Positions 1-6,038 of a stretch of 9,281 nt of DNA are shown piece after piece (position 1 is the first letter of the stretch; every line of letters starts with the position of its first letter). The position numbers and the translations under genes were made by a program. The notes below the pieces were generated by a model. That model searched no databases, was not told the origin of the DNA, and saw only the letters and a list, made by a program, of their open reading frames with translations. Origin of the DNA: Candidatus Omnitrophota bacterium (lineage in GTDB: Bacteria > Ratteibacteria > UBA8468 > B48-G9 > DSTR01); contig JAMWDF010000085.1 in NCBI GenBank assembly GCA_023818865.1, positions 1 to 9,281 of the forward strand, written 5' to 3'.

Positions 1-60
1 TTTGCCTATCCGGGAAACGACCGAACCGCCGGCGGTGAACTATTCATTTTAGAGCCATGA
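1..60 (+). CDS. C-terminal end of an unidentified upstream gene (partial)
   Basis: Frame 1 is open from the window edge and reads FAYPGNDRTAGGELFILEP before a TGA stop at 58-60. That stop overlaps the ATG of the lipoprotein gene (ATG at 57) in an ATGA junction, the same junction type used by the next two gene pairs, which is the main reason to believe this frame is real. The 19 visible residues are not enough to name a family. They do not resemble the C-terminus of TolR or of an OmpA-like Pal that I can recognise. It is presumably the preceding member of the Tol-type operon. Confidence 0.6.
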   Translation, partial: FAYPGNDRTAGGELFILEP

Positions 61-1370
61 GAAAATTTCTTCTTTCTGTCTTAACCCTTCTCTGGGTGAC
101 TGGCTGTCGTCCCATCCGGGCACCAGAACCGTCTGTTCCGGAAAAGATTGCTGAGCCACTGCCTGCTTCCGAACCCAAAGAGCCAATTGTCCCCTCCTTC
201 ACCCCTCAAATTGTTTTACCCCAGCCCTTGGTGGAATTGGTACCCTTACCGGCTTCTGACCTGGAGCAAACCCAGAAAGAATTAGAAAACAGGGTCAACT
301 TTCTGGGAGCCCAAATAGAAGATCTGAGAGCTCAGGTGGAAAAACTGACCAATGCCCTGTCCTCCGCGGAATACTGGATAAAAGAAGAAGGAATCAAGTT
401 GACCAACCAGCTCCAGCAGCAATGGCAGCAACAGGAAAAACGTCTTCACAATTTCCAACTGGAACAGGAAAAATTTCTCCGGCTTAGTGAAGAGATTAAT
501 AAAACAATACTTTCATTCAGCCAGTACCTTGTTTCCTTTCAGAAGGACTTAAGTACAATAAGTAACCTCCAAAAGGAATGGTGGCTGAAATTGGAGAAAC
601 AATTGGCCGAGGAAAAAATTTCTGTTTATAAAGATTTAGAAGAAATGATGAAAACTAAGTCAAGCGTTTTCATGGAAGAACTGACCCGGCTGGTTGAAAA
701 AACAGCAACCCAGCAGTCTTTGCTGGAAAAAACCTGCCAGTCAGTAGAGAACCTTAGGAAAGTTAGCGCCGAGATTGAGAAAAACCTCGCCGCCACTTTT
801 AGACAGAACTATTTGGCCCTGGCTGAGGAGATTGTCAGACAGGAAAGTGTTCTGGCTGCCATGGAGAAAAGACAGAAAGAAGAGGAAAAACATTTTTCTT
901 CTCTCCTTAGCCCAGCCTTATCACAACTGGAAAAACAGACCAGTCACCTTGCCCAATTGGAAAAAAGGATAGCCGCCCTGGAAAGATTAATTCAACCAGG
1001 ACCGACCAGCCAGGCAATCCGTGAAGCAGATACTCTCCTGGAAAGCCAGAAATTCTCAGTAGAGGAAGAATACCAAAGAGCGATAGAAGCAAGACTGGCT
1101 GCTTATGCCAGGCTCAAGGCGTTCCTAGAGGATATCGTAGAACAGGAAAGCCGCCTAGCTATTCTCCGAGCAGGAGTTGGCCGGCTGGAAATTATGCCCA
1201 GAAGCGAAGAGCCTTTCATTTATCATCCGGTGAAAAAAGGAGAGACCTTAAGCCTCCTGGCCAGGAAGTACAAAACCACTGTCTTGATACTTAAGGAATT
1301 GAATCAACTCACCACCGACCTCATTGTGGTCGGCCAACTGCTAAAAGTTCCTTTACGGCAAACACCATGA
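57..1370 (+). CDS. Coiled-coil lipoprotein with C-terminal LysM domain
   Basis: Predicted lipoprotein of 437 residues. The N-terminus is a short basic and hydrophobic signal ending in a lipobox (VTGC), so lipidation is expected at Cys17. A proline-rich stretch follows (about 19-67), then a long Glu/Gln/Lys/Leu-rich region (about 69-370) with heptad character, consistent with an extended periplasmic coiled coil. Residues about 389-434 form a LysM domain (YHPVKKGETLSLLARKYK, then LKELNQL and a VGQLLKVPL ending), a known peptidoglycan-binding fold. The ATG overlaps the stop of the gene before it, and its own TGA overlaps the ATG of the TolA-like gene, so expression is probably coupled. No strong Shine-Dalgarno is seen. 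Inference: it tethers an outer (or inner) membrane to peptidoglycan and takes part in Tol-type envelope function. There is no Asp at +2 (Arg18 instead), so an outer-membrane destination is plausible by the E. coli sorting rule. The architecture is clear; the exact role is not known. Confidence 0.9.
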   Translation: MRKFLLSVLTLLWVTGCRPIRAPEPSVPEKIAEPLPASEPKEPIVPSFTPQIVLPQPLVELVPLPASDLEQTQKELENRVNFLGAQIEDLRAQVEKLTNALSSAEYWIKEEGIKLTNQLQQQWQQQEKRLHNFQLEQEKFLRLSEEINKTILSFSQYLVSFQKDLSTISNLQKEWWLKLEKQLAEEKISVYKDLEEMMKTKSSVFMEELTRLVEKTATQQSLLEKTCQSVENLRKVSAEIEKNLAATFRQNYLALAEEIVRQESVLAAMEKRQKEEEKHFSSLLSPALSQLEKQTSHLAQLEKRIAALERLIQPGPTSQAIREADTLLESQKFSVEEEYQRAIEARLAAYARLKAFLEDIVEQESRLAILRAGVGRLEIMPRSEEPFIYHPVKKGETLSLLARKYKTTVLILKELNQLTTDLIVVGQLLKVPLRQTP

Positions 1371-2179
1371 TAAATTCCAGTCTTTACCTTGACCAGAAAG
1401 CCAGGAAAATCAGTTTGTTTTTATCATGTTTGCTCCATACTCTAGCTGCCGGATGGGTACTAATAGCAGCCAGAAATTTTCAGAAACCGGTAGTCACTGT
1501 GCCAGTCTATGTTGTCCATCTTACCCAATTACCTCCAATCCTTGAACCTCATCTACCTCAACCAGTCCCCCAACCGGTAAAAGCCCCTGAGATACCAAAG
1601 AAAATTTCTGTTCCTAAACCTACCCCAACCTTCTCAGCCGAAGCCTACCGAAAAAAACTCCAGGAGAAACTGAGTGAGTATCAACCCTTGAGCAGTAGAA
1701 CAGAAACTCCATCACCGGCCAGCGATACATTTTCTCCAGAAGCCTACCGTCAGCGGCTAGAAGAAAGATTAGCGACCGCCAGACCAGAAAGAACCATAGC
1801 CAAAAACCCCTCAACATTGCCAGAAATTCCCAGATTAACCAGTCAGGAACTGCCTGAGGTAAAACTTCCTTCTTTTTCTCAAGAAAAACAAGAAATCCCT
1901 GATTGGTATCGGACGATCCTAAAAAAGAAGCTGGAAGAAAACTGGCGGATTCTAAAACCCTTTTCCTTGAAAGAGGAAACAGCCTTGGTTTCCTTTCGGG
2001 TGGGAAAAGATGGTCGTGTCAGTGAACCGATAATAGACAAAGCTTCGCCTCTAGCTGAATTCAACCGTTCAGTTTTAGCTGCGGTGAAGAAAAGTGCTCC
2101 GTTTCCTCCGTTACCGCCGGAAATAAAAAGTGACTATCTGGATGTGACCGTAGAATTTTCAGCCAGGGGCATTAGATGA
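1367..2179 (+). CDS. tolA: TolA/TonB-like energy-transducing protein
   Basis: 270-residue protein with the three-part layout of TonB/TolA. A single N-terminal membrane helix (about 15-36) carries Ser20 and His24 in an S-C-L-L-H arrangement, matching the SxxxH signature by which TonB and TolA helices engage ExbBD or TolQR. A proline-rich spacer (about 54-175) follows. A C-terminal TonB-type domain (about 179-270) starts with the amphipathic helix WYRTILKKKLEENW and continues with VSFRVGKDGRVSEPIIDKAS and the FPPLPPEI segment typical of the family. It lies directly before tolB, with ATGA overlaps on both sides, which favours a Tol role over siderophore-type TonB. The spacer contains a 20-residue tandem motif present twice (residues 88-107 and 121-140). 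No Shine-Dalgarno is visible, so it probably depends on coupling to the lipoprotein gene. tolQ and tolR are not in the window. Confidence 0.85.
   Translation: MINSSLYLDQKARKISLFLSCLLHTLAAGWVLIAARNFQKPVVTVPVYVVHLTQLPPILEPHLPQPVPQPVKAPEIPKKISVPKPTPTFSAEAYRKKLQEKLSEYQPLSSRTETPSPASDTFSPEAYRQRLEERLATARPERTIAKNPSTLPEIPRLTSQELPEVKLPSFSQEKQEIPDWYRTILKKKLEENWRILKPFSLKEETALVSFRVGKDGRVSEPIIDKASPLAEFNRSVLAAVKKSAPFPPLPPEIKSDYLDVTVEFSARGIR
1628..1786 (+). repeat. Duplicated 20-codon motif within the TolA-like spacer
   Basis: Two copies of a 60-base unit (1628-1687 and 1727-1786) separated by 39 bases encode TFSAEAYRKKLQEKL and TFSPEAYRQRLEERL plus five more residues each, ending in Pro. 11 of 20 residues are identical by eye. 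The DNA has diverged at many third positions, so this is an old, protein-level repeat rather than a recent duplication. Confidence 0.75.
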
Positions 2180-3411
2180 TTCACCTCGGGCTGCTTATAT
2201 TTCTTTCTCTCGCCTGGCCTATTGGTCTTCTCGGAGATGCCAAAGCCACCCTAAGAATTTCAAAAGATTTTCCTGGCCGCCTCCGGGTTTTTCTCTCCGG
2301 AACAGGAAAAGCAACTCAAGAAACAGAGAAATTTCTTTCTATCCTTGGCCGGGATCTGAATTATTCAGGTTACTTTAATGTTTCGGTGAAGAACTTTGTG
2401 AGTCCGGATCGGATGTCAACCCTGAAACTTGAAGCTAAAGGTTACGACCTTCTTTGCTTTATTGAAAAACAGCCTGAGAAGATAAGACTAGTGGCTCAGG
2501 AAACAGTAGGTTGGGAAATGCTGTTTGAAAGTAGTTACTCCGGGCAAGAGTTGAGCTCTCAGCTGTCCCACCAGGTGGCAGATGACCTTGTCCTGGCTCT
2601 TATTGGAAGACCAGGGATTGCCCAGAGTCAAATTTGCCTAGTGGCTTTAGACAATAACAACAAGGAACAAATCTTTATTGTTGACTATGATGGAGAAAAT
2701 CTTACTCCGGTGACAAGAACACCTGATAAGAAGTTGTTTCCCCGGTGGCTACCCGGAAAAATTGGGTTGTTTTTTTTATCGGTCAGAGTCAATAGGATAG
2801 AGGCGGCCCGGCTTATCTTCCCCACAAGAGAGATTCAAGTACTTCCCCTTTCCTTCCTTGCCGGCGCCCTGCTGCCAAATCCGCGTTATCCGGAGATACT
2901 GGGAGTCCTGTCTCATGAAGGCAATCCAGAAATTTATCGGATTGACTGGCCTTCCTTGGCCAGCCAGCGTCTTACTTTTTCGCGTTTTATAGATACTTCG
3001 CCGACTTTCTCTCCTGATGGCGAGCAGGTGATTTTCGTCTCTGACCGAACCGGTCAACCTCGCCTTTACCTGATGACCCGGACTGGCAGTCAATTGAGAC
3101 CTCTGAAGGAAATTGACTTTGACTGTTATTCTCCAGATTGGTCTCCTGATGGAACTACTTTGTGTTTTACAGCAATACGCGGTGGTGAGAAAAATTTGGC
3201 TATTTATGACTTTTCTGAGAGAAAAATTCGGTGGTTACCCACGGTAGGAGAGGTAAGTCATCCCTCTTGGGCCCCTAACAGCCGTCATCTGGTTTATGCC
3301 TGTGCGCAGGGCGGTAAAAGCCAGTTGTTTGTTCTGGATGTAGTCTCCGGAGAAATCAGAAGGCTGATTTCTTCTGAAAGCCAACCCCATAGTCCTTCCT
3401 GGTCAAGATGA
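2176..3411 (+). CDS. tolB: Tol-Pal system beta-propeller protein TolB
   Basis: 411-residue periplasmic protein, close to the usual TolB length of about 430. An N-terminal signal peptide (about 1-23, ending near GDAKA) is followed by a TolB N-terminal domain (about 24-140) with the characteristic FLSILGRDLNYSGYFNV segment. The C-terminal half is a beta-propeller built from PD40/WD40-like repeats: SPTFSPDGEQVIFVSDR, SPDWSPDGTTLCFTA, HPSWAPNSRHLVYA, and a final SPSWSR that probably closes the last blade. TolB couples TolA to Pal and is needed for outer-membrane constriction at division. The ATG overlaps the tolA stop, and AGGGG at 2164-2168 gives a reasonable ribosome site. No pal follows: the next gene is an unrelated YjbQ protein with its own likely promoter. 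Confidence 0.93.
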   Translation: MIHLGLLIFLSLAWPIGLLGDAKATLRISKDFPGRLRVFLSGTGKATQETEKFLSILGRDLNYSGYFNVSVKNFVSPDRMSTLKLEAKGYDLLCFIEKQPEKIRLVAQETVGWEMLFESSYSGQELSSQLSHQVADDLVLALIGRPGIAQSQICLVALDNNNKEQIFIVDYDGENLTPVTRTPDKKLFPRWLPGKIGLFFLSVRVNRIEAARLIFPTREIQVLPLSFLAGALLPNPRYPEILGVLSHEGNPEIYRIDWPSLASQRLTFSRFIDTSPTFSPDGEQVIFVSDRTGQPRLYLMTRTGSQLRPLKEIDFDCYSPDWSPDGTTLCFTAIRGGEKNLAIYDFSERKIRWLPTVGEVSHPSWAPNSRHLVYACAQGGKSQLFVLDVVSGEIRRLISSESQPHSPSWSR

Positions 3412-3466
3412 TGGCTGGCCAGTCACTAAGAAAATCATCATGAAGATACCTAAAGTTTTCGGTTTG

Positions 3467-3475
3467 TGGTACAAT
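3467..3475 (+). promoter_or_regulatory. Candidate extended -10 promoter for yjbQ
   Basis: TGGTACAAT fits an extended -10 (TGn plus TACAAT, five of six to TATAAT). No good -35 hexamer lies 16-18 bases upstream, which extended -10 promoters can tolerate. It sits 50 bases before the yjbQ ATG and after the tolB stop, where a new transcription unit would be expected. Confidence 0.4.
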
Positions 3476-3496
3476 TAGTTTTGCTGCAGGTGAGAT

Positions 3497-3556
3497 ATGT
3501 TTACTCTTCCACTAGAGCGCAAAAATGAAAACTTATCGCGAGGAACTTATTTTTAA
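3497..3556 (+). CDS. Possible 19-codon leader ORF overlapping the yjbQ start
   Basis: ATG at 3497 opens a frame that reads MFTLPLERKNENLSRGTYF and stops at TAA 3554-3556, inside yjbQ and in another frame. AGGTGA at 3488-3493 lies at a workable aligned distance from this ATG and is a better ribosome site than anything in front of the yjbQ ATG. The peptide resembles nothing I know. It could be a real leader peptide affecting yjbQ translation or a chance ORF; the evidence is the ribosome-site comparison alone. Confidence 0.25.
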   Translation: MFTLPLERKNENLSRGTYF

Positions 3557-3941
3557 TACCCCGGAACGTATTGCCTTTATCAACATTACGGAAGCTGTCC
3601 AGAAAGCTGTAGAAAAAAGTGGGGTAAAAGAAGGCTTTTGTCTGGTAAATGCCAGGCACATCACCGCCAGTGTGTTCATCAATGACGATGAACCCGGGCT
3701 TCATCATGACCTCACTGAATGGCTGGAGAAACTTGCCCCCCACACACCTATCCATCGCTACCGGCATAATGTGGGCGAGGAAAATGCTGACGCTCACCTA
3801 AAACGCTCCATTATGGGACGCGAAGTGGTAGTCGCCATCACGGCCGGCCAGCTTGATTTTGGTCCCTGGGAACAAATCTTCTACGGGGAGTTTGACGGCC
3901 GCAGACCAAAACGAGTCCTAATAAAAATTATTGGAGAATAA
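3525..3941 (+). CDS. yjbQ: YjbQ / UPF0047 family protein
   Basis: 138-residue single-domain protein of the YjbQ (UPF0047) family, matching usual family length end to end. Diagnostic motifs are NARHITASVFIN (43-54), EPGLHHDL (56-63), HNVGEENADAHLK (81-93), and the tail GQLDFGPWEQIFYGEFDGRRPKR. The conserved histidines (His45, His81, His91) are likely metal-associated, as in solved family structures. Databases often call the family secondary thiamine-phosphate synthase because some members can complement a thiE defect; the physiological reaction is uncertain. ATG at 3525 is the only start in this frame, because TAG at 3513-3515 closes it upstream. Its ribosome site is weak (GAG at 3515-3517). 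The family usually has Pro where this protein has Arg126 in FDGRR. The stop is 5 bases before the aldo/keto reductase ATG, so the pair is likely cotranscribed. Confidence 0.92.
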   Translation: MKTYREELIFNTPERIAFINITEAVQKAVEKSGVKEGFCLVNARHITASVFINDDEPGLHHDLTEWLEKLAPHTPIHRYRHNVGEENADAHLKRSIMGREVVVAITAGQLDFGPWEQIFYGEFDGRRPKRVLIKIIGE

Positions 3942-3946
3942 GGAGG

Positions 3947-5071
3947 ATGGTTCAGAAAAAGTCAAGAACGTTTCCTCAAATTTCTTTTGGCCGGACTGGC
4001 TACCAGGTCAGCCGGCTGGGCTTTGGCGCCATGCGTTTACCAACAAGGAAAAATGGCCAGGTAGATTTCGATCGGGCGGCTGGTCTCATCCGGGACGCTT
4101 TGAAACGAGGGGTAAACTTTATTGATACTCACCACTTTTACCATAACGGGGAAAGTGAAGAAGCCATCGGTCAAGCTATTACTGGTTTTCCCCGGGACAA
4201 GTTAATTCTTCAGACAAAAATTGGCATGTACAACAATTACACGGAAAAGCAGTGCTGGCAGTTACTGGAAAAAGCATTGGAAAAGATGCGAACTGAGTAT
4301 ATTGACTTTTACTTGACCCACAGCCTTTCCTGGAAACACTACCTTCAATTCAATCGGCTGTTTATGAAAGTAACAGACAGAGCGATGGCCCAAGGACTCA
4401 TCAGATTCCGTGGTTTTTCTTCTCACGACCGCCCGGAGAATGTAAAGAAATTTATCCGCAGCGGCCATTTTTCTACTATCACCGTTCAATATAACCTCAT
4501 CAACCGTGAGTATAAAGAAGTCATTGACTTAGCCTGGGAAAAGGGTCTGGGCGTGGTAATCATGGGTCCGGTGGCTGGCGGCCTGCTTGGCTCTCCTGAA
4601 CCTGGTCTAATTGAGTTACTCTCTGAAGAAGCCAAACATCCGGCTGCCCTCGCTCTCCGGTTTGTCCTTACTAATCCCCATGTGCACGTAGCCCTTTCCG
4701 GCATGTCCACCTTAAGACAGGTCAGGGAAAATGTTGCCAGCGTAACTACTAACCAGCCTCTCTCTCCAGATGAAATCAGTCAGATTAACCTGTTGATTGA
4801 AAGAAGGAAAAAATTTCTTGATCTTCCTTGCACCGGATGTGGTTACTGCCTACCCTGTCCCCACCAGGTAAGAATTCCCTTCATTTTCAGGCAGTATAAT
4901 CTGGCCCAGGTTTTCGGTATTCCGTTAAAAGCCCGGAAAATCTATTCTCGCCTTAAACCAGAGGAAAGAGCCAGTGCCTGCGTTGCCTGTCGCCGGTGTG
5001 AAAAAAAGTGTCCTCAGAAAATCAAAATTGCAGACCGGTTAGAGGAAATCCGAGCGTACTTCGGTAGCTAA
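3947..5071 (+). CDS. Aldo/keto reductase with C-terminal 4Fe-4S ferredoxin domain
   Basis: 374 residues, of the COG1453 type (predicted aldo/keto reductase-ferredoxin). The N-terminal TIM barrel (about 10-280) keeps the AKR catalytic tetrad: Asp60 and Tyr65 in IDTHHFY, Lys91 in LILQTKIG, and His125 in DFYLTHSL. The C-terminal part carries two cysteine motifs: CxxCxxCxxCP at Cys295/298/301/304 (a spacing known in this group) and a classical CxxCxxCxxxCP at Cys345/348/351/355, suggesting one or two 4Fe-4S clusters. This implies electron exchange between a carbonyl substrate and ferredoxin-like partners rather than simple NADPH use; the substrate is unknown. No in-frame ATG/GTG/TTG upstream fits better. 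AAGGAGG at 3940-3946 abuts the ATG with no spacer, while GGAGA at 3933-3937 inside the end of yjbQ is properly spaced. It ends 4 bases before the convergent ridA stop. Confidence 0.93.
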   Translation: MVQKKSRTFPQISFGRTGYQVSRLGFGAMRLPTRKNGQVDFDRAAGLIRDALKRGVNFIDTHHFYHNGESEEAIGQAITGFPRDKLILQTKIGMYNNYTEKQCWQLLEKALEKMRTEYIDFYLTHSLSWKHYLQFNRLFMKVTDRAMAQGLIRFRGFSSHDRPENVKKFIRSGHFSTITVQYNLINREYKEVIDLAWEKGLGVVIMGPVAGGLLGSPEPGLIELLSEEAKHPAALALRFVLTNPHVHVALSGMSTLRQVRENVASVTTNQPLSPDEISQINLLIERRKKFLDLPCTGCGYCLPCPHQVRIPFIFRQYNLAQVFGIPLKARKIYSRLKPEERASACVACRRCEKKCPQKIKIADRLEEIRAYFGS

Positions 5072-5075
5072 TGAT

Positions 5076-5456
5076 TTATTTACTGGCGGCCAAAGCCAGG
5101 CACTCAATTTCTACTAAAGCATCTTTGGGCAGTGAAGCCACAGCCACTGTCGCTCTCGCCGGCTGACTAGTGAAATACCGACCGTAAATTTCGTTCATAG
5201 CCGCAAAATCTTCCATCTGTTTCAAATACACAGTTGTTTTTGCCACTAACTCAAGATTGCTGCCAGCCGTTTGAAGAATACCGGAAATATTCTTAATAGC
5301 CTGCTCGGTCTGGGCACGAATTTCCTCGGAAACAAGCTCACCCGTTTTCGGGTCACTGCCTAACTGTCCGGAGACAAAAACAAAACCGTTGGCTATCACC
5401 GCCTGGGAATAGGGACCAATCGCGGCTGGAGCCAAATCTGTCTCTATCTTCTTCAT
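5076..5456 (-). CDS. ridA: RidA family enamine/imine deaminase
   Basis: 126-residue Rid (YjgF/YER057c/UK114) protein, the standard length for a trimeric RidA. RidA hydrolyses reactive 2-aminoacrylate and other enamine/imine intermediates released by PLP enzymes, protecting the cytosol. Visible family features are IGPYSQAV (13-20, with Tyr16), FVSGQLG, the PARATVAVASLP block holding the substrate-carboxylate-binding Arg101, and VEIECLA with the conserved Glu118. I chose ATG at 5456 because GGAGGG (5460-5465) sits ideally before it; a start at 5480 would add eight non-family residues and has no ribosome site. It lies 37 bases downstream of the exported DUF192-like gene on the same strand and probably shares its transcript. 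The key arginine is present, so the deaminase (archetypal RidA) subgroup is likely. Confidence 0.95.
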   Translation of the reverse strand: MKKIETDLAPAAIGPYSQAVIANGFVFVSGQLGSDPKTGELVSEEIRAQTEQAIKNISGILQTAGSNLELVAKTTVYLKQMEDFAAMNEIYGRYFTSQPARATVAVASLPKDALVEIECLALAASK

Positions 5457-5459
5457 GTT

Positions 5460-5465
5460 CCCTCC
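5460..5465 (-). promoter_or_regulatory. Ribosome binding site fixing the ridA start
   Basis: GGAGGG on the minus strand, three bases (AAC) before ATG 5456-5454. It rules in the internal ATG over the in-frame ATG at 5480. Confidence 0.8.
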
Positions 5466-5493
5466 GTTGTTAGAGATCATAACATTCTGATTT

Positions 5494-5934
5494 CTATTTT
5501 CGCTTTACTCTGGTGCGGTTAGTCCTTGGCAAGCCTTCAATGGCTATGACAGCGCCAGGCGGTGCCTTAGAATAACCAGTGACCGCTGCCATAATGTCTG
5601 TCTTGAGAATCCTAAAACTCTTGTCAAAATAGACAATCTGCAGATTCTTACTTACCGCACCCCACCCTTGGTCTGTGTTGGTAAAAACCACCCCTTCTGG
5701 TAAATTCGGGAAAATCATTAACGTATTTTTCATCTCTTCGGCCGCAGCTCCGGCAAAGCCCTGCTGAGCCAGAACAGGTTGATTAGCCACCAAGACACGA
5801 ATATTCTCAAAATTCACCTGGGGCCAATCCTTAAAAGGAATCTTTCTAAGCCGTTCGCCAGAACTTCCCCGAGGATTCATTGCCGCTAGAACGATAAAAA
5901 AAGACACCAATAAAACTTTATTAAAGTTATTCAT
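5494..5934 (-). CDS. Exported DUF192-like protein
   Basis: 146 residues with a Sec-type signal (basic start, hydrophobic run LLVSFFIVLAA at about 8-18, likely cleavage near residues 19-26), so probably periplasmic. From about residue 45 to 135 the pattern follows DUF192 (COG1430): a first strand IRVLVANQPVLAQQGF, a middle segment ending KNLQIVYFDKSFRIL that parallels the family's LDI-FID-G-I strand pair, and a final AVIAIEGLP where the family has a VLELPAG-like strand. Several usual DUF192 consensus residues (the GLM and FWMKNT motifs) are not preserved, so the assignment is moderate and rests on strand order. The function of DUF192 proteins is not established. The tail is basic (RTNRTRVKRK). 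AGGAGA upstream of ATG 5934 supports the start. It shares a divergent control region with pilT and precedes ridA. Confidence 0.8.
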   Translation of the reverse strand: MNNFNKVLLVSFFIVLAAMNPRGSSGERLRKIPFKDWPQVNFENIRVLVANQPVLAQQGFAGAAAEEMKNTLMIFPNLPEGVVFTNTDQGWGAVSKNLQIVYFDKSFRILKTDIMAAVTGYSKAPPGAVIAIEGLPRTNRTRVKRK

Positions 5935-5964
5935 TCGGTCTCCTGGTAAAAACTCTGTGCTTAC

Positions 5965-5972
5965 ATTATAAT
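5965..5972. promoter_or_regulatory. Palindromic -10 box, possible divergent promoter
   Basis: ATTATAAT is its own reverse complement, so it contains a perfect TATAAT on each strand (5967-5972 plus, 5970-5965 minus). It lies midway between the divergent starts of the DUF192-like gene (5934) and the PilT-family gene (6039). -35 hexamers at normal spacing are poor on both strands (TGGTAA at 5944-5949 on the plus strand matches three of six). Expected starts would be near 5979 (plus) and 5958 (minus). Confidence 0.5.
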
Positions 5973-5980
5973 TTTTTCTG

Positions 5981-6017
5981 CAAGAAAGCGCATCTTTTCT
6001 TGCTTTTTCCCAAGAAA
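5981..6017 (+). repeat. Alternating heptamer CAAGAAA / TTTCTTG / CAAGAAA, 15-base period
   Basis: CAAGAAA at 5981-5987, its exact reverse complement TTTCTTG at 5996-6002, and CAAGAAA again at 6011-6017. Both gaps are exactly 8 bases. In RNA the central copy could pair with either the left or the right copy, forming two mutually exclusive 7-base-pair hairpins with 8-base loops. The block lies between the predicted -10 box and the ribosome site of the PilT-family gene. Confidence 0.6.
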
Positions 6018-6027
6018 GATTCTAACG

Positions 6028-6033
6028 AAAGGA
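6028..6033 (+). promoter_or_regulatory. Ribosome binding site fixing the PilT-family start
   Basis: AAAGGA, five bases before ATG 6039. It supports this start over an in-frame TTG at 6000, which has no ribosome site and would add 13 residues not seen in the family. Confidence 0.75.
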
Positions 6034-6038
6034 TAACT

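Noticed and set aside
2776..3093. 105-codon minus-strand ORF inside tolB
   Set aside because: It lies wholly within a confident TolB propeller frame, has no ribosome site, and its product is unlike any known protein.
3412..3446. CTGGCCAG palindrome and GATGAT/ATCATC pairing after tolB as a terminator
   Set aside because: The stem is short or interrupted, and no U-run follows on the plus strand.
5457..5480. Longer RidA start at ATG 5480
   Set aside because: The eight added residues are translated ribosome-site sequence; GGAGGG points to ATG 5456 and gives the standard family length.
6000..6038. In-frame TTG start for the PilT-family gene, adding 13 residues
   Set aside because: No ribosome site, overlaps the heptamer block, and the extra residues are not family-like. 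ATG 6039 has AAAGGA at good spacing.
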